This document shows, one piece after another, positions 46,115 to 54,369 of a DNA stretch of 64,000 nt. The position numbers and the translations under genes are program-made. The stretch covers positions 62,001-126,000 of the forward strand of contig JADJET010000007.1 in NCBI GenBank assembly GCA_016708925.1, read 5' to 3'. Position 1 is the first letter of the stretch. Every line of letters begins with the position of its first letter. Source of the DNA: Gammaproteobacteria bacterium. Its GTDB lineage: Bacteria; Pseudomonadota; Gammaproteobacteria; Pseudomonadales; Porticoccaceae. The notes under the pieces were generated by a model that was not told the origin of the DNA, did not search any database, and worked only from the letters and a program-made list of their open reading frames with translations.

Positions 46115-47113
46115 ATGAGCGACACCTTCAATGCCCTGGTGCTCGACCGCAACGAGGACAAGAGCGTCAGCGCCACCATCAAGCGCCTGACGCTGGCCGA
46201 CCTGCCCGACGAAGACGTGCTGGTGGATGTCGCTTATTCCACCGTCAACTACAAGGATGGCCTCGCTGTCACCGGCGCCTCGCCCATCGTGCGCAAATTC
46301 CCCATGGTGGCCGGCATCGATCTCGCCGGCACCGTGGCGACGTCGCGCGACAGCCGCTTCCAGCCCGGCGACCGCGTGCTGGTCAACGGCTACGGCCTGT
46401 CGGAACGCTTCTGGGGTGGCTATGCGCAGCGCCAGAAACTCAAGCCCGAGTGGCTGGTGCGGGTGCCGGACGCCTTCAGCTTCGAGGAAGCCATGGCGAT
46501 CGGCACCGCGGGCTACACCGCGATGCTGTGCGTGCAGGCGATCCGCGACTGGGGCGTGAAGCCCGACGCCGGCCCGGTGGTGGTCACCGGCGCCGCCGGC
46601 GGCGTCGGCACCGTGGCGATCATGCTGCTGGCCAAACTGGGCTATCAGGTCACCGCCGTCACCGGCCGGGTCGAAGAGGCGCGCGCCTTGCTGGAACAGC
46701 TCGGCGCCAGCGAGATCATCCCGCGCGCGGACCTGGCCCGCGACGCCGCGCCCCTGGAAGCCGAACGCTGGGCGGCGGCGGTGGACACGGTGGGCGCGAA
46801 CACGCTCGCCAGCGTCATCGCCCAGCCCCGCTACGAGGCCATCGTCCCCGCCTGCGGACTCGCCGGCGGCGCCGGACTGCCCGGCTCGGTAATGCCCTTC
46901 ATCCTGCGCGGCGTGACCTTGCGCGGCATCGACTCGGTGATGGCCGCGCAGCCGCGCCGCCAGCGCGCCTGGGACGAACTCGCAAAACTGGTGGACCGCG
47001 CGCTGCTGCGCGCGATCTATGAAGTGGAGCCGTTGGCGCGGGTGCCGGAGCTCGGACGCGCCATTCTCGCCGGCGCGATCAAGGGCCGCGTGGTGATCGA
47101 CGTCAATCGCTGA
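46115..47113 (+). CDS. acuI: Acrylyl-CoA reductase (NADPH), AcuI/YhdH family
   Basis: A 332-residue zinc-free medium-chain reductase. Sequence features: YSTVNYKDGLAVTGASPIVR, VAGIDLAGTVATSRDSRFQP, the Rossmann motif VTGAAGGVGTVAIMLLAKLG and PFILRGVTLRGIDSVMAAQP. AcuI reduces acryloyl-CoA to propionyl-CoA; with the MaoC genes nearby it could handle a C3 or branched enoyl-CoA. The ATG at 46115 is preceded by GGAG at 46103-46106; an open frame to 46016 overlaps the flavin reductase and is not used. Confidence 0.92.
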   Translation: MSDTFNALVLDRNEDKSVSATIKRLTLADLPDEDVLVDVAYSTVNYKDGLAVTGASPIVRKFPMVAGIDLAGTVATSRDSRFQPGDRVLVNGYGLSERFWGGYAQRQKLKPEWLVRVPDAFSFEEAMAIGTAGYTAMLCVQAIRDWGVKPDAGPVVVTGAAGGVGTVAIMLLAKLGYQVTAVTGRVEEARALLEQLGASEIIPRADLARDAAPLEAERWAAAVDTVGANTLASVIAQPRYEAIVPACGLAGGAGLPGSVMPFILRGVTLRGIDSVMAAQPRRQRAWDELAKLVDRALLRAIYEVEPLARVPELGRAILAGAIKGRVVIDVNR

Positions 47114-47154
47114 CCGCGCTGCCAAAGCGCGGCTGGCGCCCTTGCCGGGGCGCC

Positions 47155-47259
47155 CCTATCATCGGCGGCGAAAAAATCGCCACCCTCGACTGCATGCTGG
47201 GCGGCCGCCTCGGCGTCGGTCTGGTGCGTGGCTATCAGGCGCGCTGGGAGCCCGAAACC
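47155..47259 (+). pseudogene. Fragment of a luciferase-like monooxygenase gene
   Basis: In-frame codons read IIGGEKIATLDCMLGGRLGV and GLVRGYQARWEPET, the typical internal stretch of LLM-class enzymes (EIA.LD...GGRL.VG.VRGYQ.RW). It begins after about 40 bases of intergenic sequence downstream of acuI with no start codon, and ends exactly where the G/C-only block begins. The rest of the gene is either missing or hidden by bad sequence. Confidence 0.65.
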
Positions 47260-47633
47260 GCGGGCCCGGCGCCGCCGCGGGCGCGCGCCGGCCCCGCCGG
47301 GGGGCGCCGGGCCGGGGGCCCCCGGGCGCCCCCCCGCCCCCCCCCCCCCCCCGGGCCGGGGCCCCCCCCGGCGGGCGGCGCGGGGCGCCGCGCCGCCGGG
47401 CCCGCCCCCGGGCGCCCCCGCCGCCCGGGCGCCCCGGGCGGCCCGGGCGCCCCCCCCCGCCCCCCGGCCGCCCCCGCCCGGGCGGGGGGGCGGCCCGCCC
47501 CCCCCCCCGGCCCCGCGGGCCCCCGGCCGCGGGGGGGGCCCCGGGGGCCCCCGCCCCCCGCCCGGCCGGGGGGGCCCCGGGCCCGGGGGCCCCCCCGCCG
47601 GGGGGGCGGGGCCGGGGGCCCCGCCCGCGGGGC
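47258..47633. other. 376 bases containing only G and C
   Basis: No A or T occurs between 47258 and 47633. The content is long homopolymers (up to 17 C in a row at 47336-47352) and runs of GGGG or CCCC. No gene in this window looks like this; the frames open in it encode only G, P, R and A. It is most likely an assembly or base-calling artefact covering a missing part of the LLM gene and the upstream region of ubiX. Confidence 0.9.
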
Positions 47634-47720
47634 ACCCGCCAACCCCTCGGCGGCTGAACCCCACCGCCCGGGCCCTCGCCCCGTACAATGACGGTCAGTA
47701 ACGCGAGTCGGGAATCCCCC

Positions 47721-48305
47721 ATGCCGAAACGGCTGATCGTCGCCATCACCGGCGCCTCCGGTGCCATCTACGGTGTGCGCCTGTTGCAGGTGCTGCGCGA
47801 TGTGCCCGACGTCGAAACCCATCTGGTGATCTCGCCCGCCGGCGCCGTCACCCTCCAGCAGGAACTGGGCATGGCGCCGGCGGCGTTGAAGGCACTGGCG
47901 GCGGTCAGCCACGGCTACCGGGAGATCGGCGCGACCATCGCCAGCGGCTCCTTTGTCACCGCCGGGATGGTGATCGCGCCCTGCTCCATGAACACGCTGG
48001 CCGGCATCGCCCATGGCCTGGGCGGCAATCTCGTCACCCGCGCCGCTGACGTGACATTGAAGGAGCGGCGCCGACTGGTGCTGCTGACCCGCGAGACCCC
48101 GCTCACCCTCGCCCATTTGCGCAACATGACGGCAGTCACCGAGATGGGCGCGGTGGTGGCACCGCCGGTGCCGGCGTTCTACACCGCACCTGCCGGCATC
48201 GAGGATATCGTCAACCACACGATCGGTCGCGCGCTCGATCACCTCGGCCTCGGCGCTTGCGGCGCCGGGCTGGTGCAGCGCTGGCGCGGCCTGGGGGAGG
48301 CCTGA
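47721..48305 (+). CDS. ubiX: Flavin prenyltransferase UbiX
   Basis: A 194-residue enzyme that makes prenylated FMN, the cofactor of UbiD-type decarboxylases in ubiquinone synthesis and aromatic acid breakdown. Motifs: AITGASGAIYGVRLLQVLRD, ASGSFVTAGMVIAPCSMNTL, and RAADVTLKERRRLVLLTRET with the conserved PL..LHL variant PLTLAHLRNM. The end VVAPPVPAFYTAP is typical. ATG at 47721; the ORF start at 47688 adds 11 residues not seen in the family. A UbiD partner is not in the window. Confidence 0.94.
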   Translation: MPKRLIVAITGASGAIYGVRLLQVLRDVPDVETHLVISPAGAVTLQQELGMAPAALKALAAVSHGYREIGATIASGSFVTAGMVIAPCSMNTLAGIAHGLGGNLVTRAADVTLKERRRLVLLTRETPLTLAHLRNMTAVTEMGAVVAPPVPAFYTAPAGIEDIVNHTIGRALDHLGLGACGAGLVQRWRGLGEA

Positions 48306-48343
48306 GACGGCCCGCCGTCAGGGAAGCGATCAGGCACCGCTGC

Positions 48344-49030
48344 TTATCTTTTCGCGTGGGCAAGGATACGCTGCTGGGCGAGCTGGGTAAGGGTAATGGC
48401 CTTGGCGACCTCCGCGCTCTTGCGGATATGGCGCTGTAACAGCAGCTTGGCGCCATCCACATCCCGCGCGAGCAGGCGTTGCACCACCTCATGGTGCTCC
48501 CGGTAGGTCTGTTCGATGCGTGTCGGATCGGTGAAATCCAGCCGACGCACAATATGGATGTGATCGTTGACATCCTTCAGATAGGCGGCGAGCACCGCAT
48601 TCCGGTGCCTGCCGCCAGCGCCAGATGAAAACTTTCGTCGCGCGCCACCATGGCCGCTACCGTCGGCGGCTTGCCGGGCACCTGCTTGGGATGCCAGGCC
48701 GCGGCCAGCTTTTTGAGCTTGCTGTCGGACATCGTCTGACAAGCGAATTCCAGCGCCAGCATCTCCAAACCGGTGCGTACATCGTAGTAGTGGTTGATCT
48801 CATCGATGTCGATATCGCGTACGAAGCATCCCCTGCTTGGGCAGGATCGTCACGCAACCCTCGGCCGCCAGGCGCTGGAGCGCCTCCCGCACCGGCGTGC
48901 GGCTGACGTGGAAGCGGTCGGCCAGTTCGTTTTCCGTCACCCGAGCGCCGGGATAGAAGACGAAACTCAAGATCAGATCCTTCAGTTGCCGGTAGATATC
49001 AGCCGGAGTGGCCTTGGCGGTTGACGACAT
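48344..49030 (-). pseudogene. GntR family (FCD) regulator, two frameshifts
   Basis: A GntR/FadR-type regulator in three frames. Part 1 (from ATG 49030) is the winged helix: ADIYRQLKDLILSFVFYPGA and ADRFHVSRTPVREALQRLAA. Near 48828 the frame changes (after ILPKQGM): FVRDIDIDEINHYYDVRTGL continues in another frame into MLALEFACQTMSDSK and the metal-binding FCD domain DESFHLALAAGTG. Near 48604 it changes again to AVLAAYLKDVNDHIHIVRRL and REHHEVVQRLLARD. Joined, the parts give one normal 230-residue FCD regulator. It lies divergent from the urea-oligomer operon. If the shifts are errors, this is its repressor. Confidence 0.82.
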
Positions 49031-49063
49031 CCGGAACCCTCATCTGACTCTCGATGCGCACCA

Positions 49064-49073
49064 TTGTATACAA
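49064..49073. promoter_or_regulatory. GntR-type operator between regulator and operon
   Basis: TTGTATACAA is a perfect palindrome that fits the FadR-subfamily consensus TNGTNNNACNA. It sits 33 bases upstream of the GntR start and in the divergent promoter region. Confidence 0.6.
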
Positions 49074-49203
49074 CAAACCGGGCCAAAGTGGTGCGCCCGA
49101 GTTAGCATCTGTTGCGTGCGCCGTCCGGTTCCCGAGACCTGCCTGCCGAGTTTTCAAGCACCTGCGAGCGATGCGCTCCTTGGCACGCAAGTTGAATGCT
49201 TTG

Positions 49204-49213
49204 ATGTATGCAA
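49204..49213 (+). promoter_or_regulatory. Second GntR-like half-symmetric site
   Basis: ATGTATGCAA lies 18 bases before the chosen start of the first hydrolase gene and is repeated in inverted form at 51592-51601 before the porin gene. It resembles TTGTATACAA with two changes. Confidence 0.4.
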
Positions 49214-49230
49214 CATGCCGGACGACGACA

Positions 49231-49926
49231 ATGGCTTCCGATCTGACCCCCGCGCTGGTCGAGCTCCCCGCAACGCCCTACCCGCTGCATCTCAGGCTGG
49301 CGACGACGGCGTTGATCCTGATCGACATGCAGCGCGATTTCCTCGAGCCCGGCGGCTTTGGCGCCACTGGGCAACGAGTGTCCCTGCTGCGCAGCGCCGT
49401 TGCCCCCTGTCAGCGCCTGCTGGCCGCGGCCCGCAGTGCGGGGCTGCTGGTCATCCACACCCGCGAGGGCCACGGGCCTGACCTCGCGGACGCGCATCCC
49501 GCCAAGCTGGCGCGCGGCAAGGGGCCGCTCCGGATCGGCGATCACGGTCCCATGGGCCGTATCCTGATCCAGGGCGAACACGGTCACGACATCATCCCGG
49601 AGCTGGCGCCCGCACCCGGCGAACCGGTGCTCGACAAGCCCGGTAAGGGCGCCTTCTACAACACCGATCTGGCGCTGATCCTTGCCAACCACGGCATCCA
49701 CACTCTGATCGTGGCCGGTGTCACCACCGAGGTCTGCGTGCACGCCACGACGCGCGAGGGAAACGACCGCGGGTACGAGTGCCTGGTGGTGAGCGACGCC
49801 GTGGCCTCGTATTTCCCGGAATTTCACCGCGTGGCGCTCGAGATGATCGTCGCCCAGGGCGGCATTTTAGGCTGGGTCGCCGACTCTGCGGCCGTCTGTT
49901 CCGTCCTGACCCAGGCCAACGCCTGA
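49231..49926 (+). CDS. Isochorismatase-like hydrolase, probable triuret hydrolase paralogue
   Basis: A 231-residue cysteine hydrolase of the isochorismatase-like (IHL) family. Catalytic triad: D32 in LILIDMQRDFLEPGG, the lysine in VLDKPGKGAFYNTD and the cysteine in AGVTTEVCVHATTREGNDRG. The segments LVIHTREGHGPDLADAHPAK and GRILIQGEHGHDIIPELAPA align it with biuret hydrolase BiuH, and the same operon encodes a much closer BiuH. In some bacteria triuret hydrolase (TrtA) is a BiuH paralogue in the same cluster, so that role is the best guess. The ATG at 49231 is preferred over the in-frame ATG at 49204, which lies in the operator-like sequence. Not proven: residues that separate TrtA from BiuH were not tested. 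Confidence 0.8.
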   Translation: MASDLTPALVELPATPYPLHLRLATTALILIDMQRDFLEPGGFGATGQRVSLLRSAVAPCQRLLAAARSAGLLVIHTREGHGPDLADAHPAKLARGKGPLRIGDHGPMGRILIQGEHGHDIIPELAPAPGEPVLDKPGKGAFYNTDLALILANHGIHTLIVAGVTTEVCVHATTREGNDRGYECLVVSDAVASYFPEFHRVALEMIVAQGGILGWVADSAAVCSVLTQANA

Positions 49927-49961
49927 TACCCCCGCCCCACCCATCCGCGAGGTTGCCTGCC

Positions 49962-51530
49962 ATGAACACCACCACCCCGAAACTCTGGACCAGCGGCGAC
50001 TGGAACGCCTTCTTCGGCTTCGGTACCAACATTCTGGTCAACGTGCTCACGCTGACCGCGCTGCTGCGGTATGTGCTGAAGCTACCGGACGACATCGTGT
50101 TCGGGCGCATCCTGCCGGCTACCGGCCTGATGCTGTTTCTGTCCACGATCTACTACGCCTGGCTGGCGTATCAACTGGCCAAAAAGGAAGGCCGCGACAC
50201 GGTCTGTGCCTTGCCTTCAGGAATTTCGGTACCCCACATGTTCGTGGTGGTGTTCGTGATCATGCTGCCGATTTCGGCCCAGACCGGCGATCCCATCAAA
50301 GGTTGGGAAGCCGGCCTCACCTGGGTGTTCGTGCAGAGTTTCGTGCTGATGGCGGGCGGCTTCATCGCACCCTACATCAAGAAGATCACCCCGCGCGCCG
50401 CACTGCTCGGAGCACTTGCCGGGGTGTCCATCGCGTTCATCTCCCTCAAGCCTGCACTCGACATGTACATGGACCCGATCATCGGCGTCGTGTGCTTCGC
50501 CATCCTGCTGGCGAGCTGGTTCGGTGGCGTGCGCTACTGGCGCGGCATTCCGGCGGGACTGGTGGCCATTGCCGTCGGCTCACTGATCGCCTGGGGCGGG
50601 CTGGCCTTCGGCTTTAACTTTGGCGGCATGAGCCTGGACAAACTCGGCGCCTCCTTCGCCGGTTTCGGCTTCTCGGTCCCGTTGCCGGCGTTCGGCCATG
50701 TATTCGGCGGCTTCGAATATCTGGCCGTGATCCTGGTCACCGCTATCCCGTTCGGTATCTACGATCTGGTCGAGGCCATGGACAACGTGGAAAGCGCCGA
50801 GGCCGGCGGCGACCGCTTCCCCACCACCCGCGTGCTGACCGCCGACGGCGTGGTCAGCCTGATCGGCTGCTTGCTGGGCAACCCCTTCATCAACGCCGTC
50901 TACATCGGCCATCCCGGCTGGAAGGCGATGGGCGGGCGGATCGGCTACTCGGCCGCCACCGGCGTGATGGTGTTGATCCTGTCCTGGTTCGGCATCGTGG
51001 CCGTGTTGATGGCGCTGATCCCGGTGGTGGCCATCTCGCCGATCCTGCTCTACATCGGCATGCTCATCGGCGCGCAGGCCTTCCAGGAAACGCCCAAGGC
51101 CCATGCGCCGGCCATCATGCTGGCACTGGTGCCGCAGGTGGCGGCCTGGGGCAAGCTGATGATCGACAACGCGCTCGCCGCCGCCGGCACCAACGCCGCC
51201 GCCGTCGGCCTGGAGAAGCTGGCCGGCATGGGCGTGCTATATCACGGCCTGGAGGTGCTCGGCGGCGGGGCGATTCTGGGCAGCCTGATTCTGGCAGGGA
51301 TTACCGCCTGCATCATCGACCGCACCTTTGGCAAGGCCGCCGGCTTCGCGACGGTGGGCAGCGTATTGACCTTCTTCGGGTTCATGCACGGCGAAGCCAT
51401 CGGCGTCGGCGAGAGCCTATCCGTGGCCCTGGCCTACCTGATCGTCGCCGCGGTGCTCTGCGGTTGCGCCCGGCAGGCCCTCACCAAGCCGGTCGCAGCG
51501 CCCATGGCCCTGGCCGAGGCCGCTGACTGA
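49962..51530 (+). CDS. NCS2-type nucleobase/xanthine-uracil permease
   Basis: A 522-residue inner membrane transporter with many hydrophobic helices, such as PHMFVVVFVIMLPISA, AILLASWFGGVRYWRGIPAG and GFGFSVPLPAFGHVFGGFEY. It belongs with the xanthine/uracil/vitamin C (NCS2, AzgA-like) carriers, which move nucleobases with protons. In this operon it would import a urea oligomer or a ring such as a ureide; the match of substrate is inference. The ATG at 49962 has GAGG 10 bases upstream (49949-49952). Thirty-five bases after the hydrolase gene, so same transcript. Confidence 0.87.
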   Translation: MNTTTPKLWTSGDWNAFFGFGTNILVNVLTLTALLRYVLKLPDDIVFGRILPATGLMLFLSTIYYAWLAYQLAKKEGRDTVCALPSGISVPHMFVVVFVIMLPISAQTGDPIKGWEAGLTWVFVQSFVLMAGGFIAPYIKKITPRAALLGALAGVSIAFISLKPALDMYMDPIIGVVCFAILLASWFGGVRYWRGIPAGLVAIAVGSLIAWGGLAFGFNFGGMSLDKLGASFAGFGFSVPLPAFGHVFGGFEYLAVILVTAIPFGIYDLVEAMDNVESAEAGGDRFPTTRVLTADGVVSLIGCLLGNPFINAVYIGHPGWKAMGGRIGYSAATGVMVLILSWFGIVAVLMALIPVVAISPILLYIGMLIGAQAFQETPKAHAPAIMLALVPQVAAWGKLMIDNALAAAGTNAAAVGLEKLAGMGVLYHGLEVLGGGAILGSLILAGITACIIDRTFGKAAGFATVGSVLTFFGFMHGEAIGVGESLSVALAYLIVAAVLCGCARQALTKPVAAPMALAEAAD

Positions 51531-51591
51531 AGCCGGGCCAATATCCCCTGCGCGTCAACGACTGGAACTGATCGAGCTTCACCGCCGCCAT

Positions 51592-51601
51592 TTGCATACA
51601 T
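51592..51601 (-). promoter_or_regulatory. Inverted copy of the GntR-like site before the porin gene
   Basis: TTGCATACAT is the reverse complement of the motif at 49204-49213. It is 41 bases upstream of the porin start. If real, the regulator also controls an internal promoter of the operon. Confidence 0.4.
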
Positions 51602-51642
51602 GGACGTATTCAAAACGGCTCAACCCCACCAGGAGTCATGCC

Positions 51643-52482
51643 ATGAGCACAACACATCAAGTCAGCGTTCCTTCGGCGCGCCAGCGCGGATCGCGTAACC
51701 TCGTCAGCGCCCTGGCGTTGGCGGCGGCCGGCGCCATACTGCCGGCCGCCGCCAACGCCGGTTCGGCCGAGTTCGCGACCACCAACATCCAGTACCTGCA
51801 TGGGACCAATTACGCCGACTTCAATCCCAATGGCGGATTCAGCCACGACGACGAATCCAGCATCGTCACCATCGAACACTTCAACGTGTGGAAGTACGGC
51901 GACAACTTCATCTTTGTCGACATCACCAATCCCGACCGGGAGGGCGACGGCTTCGGCACCACCGGCAAGACCAGTGGCGGTTTCTACGCGGAAATTTCGC
52001 CGCGCCTGTCGCTGGGCAAGATCCTGGGCAAAGATCTGTCATGGGGCCTGATCCAGGACGTGCTGTTCACTTCCACGCTGGAAATCCCCGAGTCGCCCGT
52101 CGAGCAGACCTGGCTGTACGGCGCCGCGGTGGATCTCAAACTGCCCGGGTTCCAGTTCTTTCAGGTCAACTGGTACATTCGGAACAATCAGGACTCGGGC
52201 ATCGATACCGGCCAGCAGGTAACGCTGGCCTGGGGTGCGCCCTTCAAGCTGGGTTCGGTACCGCTGGTGTTCGAAGGCTTCTTCGATTACGCCTGGGGCG
52301 AAGATCCGCTCAAGGACAACATCATCACCGCGCCGCGGTTGCTGGTCGACGTGGGCGAGCTCGCCGGTGTCGGCGCCGGCAAGCTCCAGGCCGGCGTCGA
52401 ATACCAGATCTGGCGCAACAAGTTCGGCATCAGTGGCATGGACGAGGACGTCGCCCAGGCGATGATCAAGTGGATCTGGTGA
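51643..52482 (+). CDS. Tsx-like nucleoside-specific outer membrane channel
   Basis: A 279-residue beta-barrel protein of the Tsx family. A signal peptide (ALALAAAGAILPAAANAG) is followed by FATTNIQYLHGTNYADFNPN, WKYGDNFIFVDITNPDREGD and GFYAEISPRLSLGKILGKDL, and the last strand AQAMIKWIW ends in an aromatic residue as usual for outer membrane proteins. Tsx pores pass nucleosides and bases. Its position after the permease suggests paired uptake across both membranes. AGGAGT at 51631-51636 fixes the ATG. The stop overlaps the next start by four bases (GTGA). Confidence 0.9.
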   Translation: MSTTHQVSVPSARQRGSRNLVSALALAAAGAILPAAANAGSAEFATTNIQYLHGTNYADFNPNGGFSHDDESSIVTIEHFNVWKYGDNFIFVDITNPDREGDGFGTTGKTSGGFYAEISPRLSLGKILGKDLSWGLIQDVLFTSTLEIPESPVEQTWLYGAAVDLKLPGFQFFQVNWYIRNNQDSGIDTGQQVTLAWGAPFKLGSVPLVFEGFFDYAWGEDPLKDNIITAPRLLVDVGELAGVGAGKLQAGVEYQIWRNKFGISGMDEDVAQAMIKWIW

Positions 52483-53905
52483 AGACCAACCCGGCAATCG
52501 GCGCGGGCGCCAAGGCCGCGCCCCTGCCCACGCTGCATGTACTGCGCGCCGCGCTTGCCGCCGGTGTGACCGCGCAAGCGGTCGCGGAACAGGTCATCGC
52601 CCGGCGCCGGACGGTGACGGCTGCGGGAGTCTGGATCACGCCGGTATCCGACCAGACGCTGCGCGAGCGGGCGCGGGCGCTCGACGCCGCCCCGCACGGA
52701 CCACTGTTCGGAATCCCCTTTGCGGTCAAGGACAATATCGACGTGGCCGGCCTGCCAACCACTGCCGGCTGCCCGGCTTTCGCCTACACACCGGAAAGCA
52801 CGGCGCCAGCGGTGCAGAAGTTGCTGGACGCCGGCGCCATGCTCGTCGGCAAGACCAATATGGATCAATTTGCCACCGGTCTGACCGGCACCCGCTCGCC
52901 CTACGGCATTCCCGCCAACGCCTTCGACACGGACTACATCAGCGGCGGATCGAGTTCCGGGTCCGCGCTGGCGGTGGCCCAGGGTCTGGTGTGCTTCGCG
53001 CTGGGCACCGATACCGCCGGCTCCGGCCGCGTGCCGGCAGCGCTCGGCAATCTGATCGGTCTCAAACCCAGCCGCGGCCTGGTGAGTGCGCGCGGCGTGC
53101 TGCCGGCGTGCCGTTCGCTGGACTGTGTGTCGGTGTTCGCCTCGACCTGCGCGGATGCGCACGCGGTGCTGGAGGTGATCGCCGTGGCGACGCCGAAGAC
53201 CCGTTTTCGCGGGTGTTCCCGGCCGGCGCCGCGACCACGGGGATGCGGTTCCGCTTCGGCATCCCCCGGCCCGCACAGCGGGAGTTCTTTGCCGACGGCG
53301 CGAGTCTCGCGGCCTTCGAGCGCGCCATCGACACGCTGGTTGCGCTCGGCGGCGATGCGGTGGAAGTGGACTACACCCCCTTTCGCGAAGCCGCGCGTCT
53401 GCTCTACGAAGGCCCCTGGCTGGCCGAGCGCTACCTCGCGATCCGCGAGTTCCTGGACCATCAACCGGGCGCGTTGTTACCGGTGGTGCGACAGATCATC
53501 GAAGGCGGCAGTCGTTTCCGCGCCACCGATGCTTTTGCCGCGCAGTACCGGCTACTCGCACTGAGTCAGATGCTGCGGGCACAGTGGCAGGACATCGAGC
53601 TGTTGGTCACTCCCACCATCCCGACGCCTTACACGCGCGCGGCGGTGCTGGCCGATCCGCTGACCCTGAACGACCGGCTCGGCTACTACACCAACCATGT
53701 GAACCTGCTCGACCTGTGCGCGGTGGCGGTGCCCGCCGGTTTCCTGCCCAACGGCCTGCCCTTTGGCGTCACCCTGCAGGCGCCCGCCGGGAGCGACCGC
53801 ACACTGCTGCTGCGGGCCGACCGACTGCACCGGGCCAGCAATGCAACGCTCGGCGCCACCGGCCTGCCGCTCGCCGATACCCCGCCCATGGCCGAGGCAG
53901 TGTGA
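52479..53905 (+). pseudogene. atzF: Allophanate hydrolase, amidase part, one frameshift
   Basis: The amidase half of allophanate hydrolase, a Ser-cisSer-Lys enzyme that cleaves allophanate (urea-1-carboxylate). The residues align with those of AtzF: K84 in FAVKDNIDVAGLPTTAG, S158 in SGGSSSGSALAVAQG and nucleophile S182 in LGTDTAGSGRVPAALGN. Frame 1 is coding to about 53189 and ends VIAVA; the continuation DAEDPFSRVFPAG then RFRFGIPRPAQREFFADG to LPLADTPPMAEAV is one frame over. A missing G after GTGGCG at 53184-53189 would explain it (GTGGCGGACGCC expected). So it is either a recent inactivation or an error. The GTG start overlaps the porin stop; the end overlaps the next ORF. Confidence 0.88.
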
Positions 53906-54294
53906 ACGCCGACGTGCTGGCCATCGCCGTCTGCGGCGGTCACATGCAGGGTCTGCCGCTCAATGCCGAACTCACCCGCCTGGGCGGCGAACTGCTCGCA
54001 CGCACTCGCACCGCGCCTGCCTACCGCCTGTACGCACTGGCCGGTTTCAGCCCACGACGCCCGGGCCTGGTGCGCGATGCGGCCGGGGCGAGCATCGAGG
54101 TCGAGATCTGGACACTGCCGCTGGCCAACGTCGGCACCTTCCTGGCGGGTGTGCCGGCACCGCTGGCCATCGGCACGGTGGAGCTGGCCGACGGCAGTCT
54201 CGTGAAGGGTTTCCTGTGCGAGGCTCACGCGATCACCGGTGCTCAAGACATCACCGCACTCGGCGGCTGGCGCGCCTGGCTGGCGGATTCCTGA
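53902..54294 (+). CDS. Allophanate hydrolase C-terminal domain as a separate ORF
   Basis: A 130-residue protein equivalent to the C-terminal domain of AtzF/DUR1,2-type allophanate hydrolase: VLAIAVCGGHMQGLPLNAEL, then YRLYALAGFSPRRPGLVRDA, IEVEIWTLPLANVGTFLAGV and LADGSLVKGFLCEAHAITGA. In K. lactis this domain decarboxylates the N-carboxycarbamate made by the amidase part. Usually both parts are one polypeptide; here a stop codon separates them, with a GTG start overlapping the amidase stop by four bases (GTGA). A split, translationally coupled enzyme is the simplest reading, since the overlap pattern is the same as elsewhere in the operon. Confidence 0.8.
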   Translation: MNADVLAIAVCGGHMQGLPLNAELTRLGGELLARTRTAPAYRLYALAGFSPRRPGLVRDAAGASIEVEIWTLPLANVGTFLAGVPAPLAIGTVELADGSLVKGFLCEAHAITGAQDITALGGWRAWLADS

Positions 54295-54369
54295 ACCCAG
54301 CACAAAACTTGCTTGGCGATTGTGGCGATTGACCACTAATGACACTTCACTCCCTTGAGAGTCGACACG

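Noticed and set aside
47194..47701. Open frames inside the G/C-only block
   Set aside because: They encode only G, P, R and A from homopolymers; no start, no known family, likely artefact.
49204..49230. Upstream ATG (49204) as start of the first hydrolase
   Set aside because: It lies within the operator-like word and adds nine residues not expected in the family; the ATG at 49231 is preferred.
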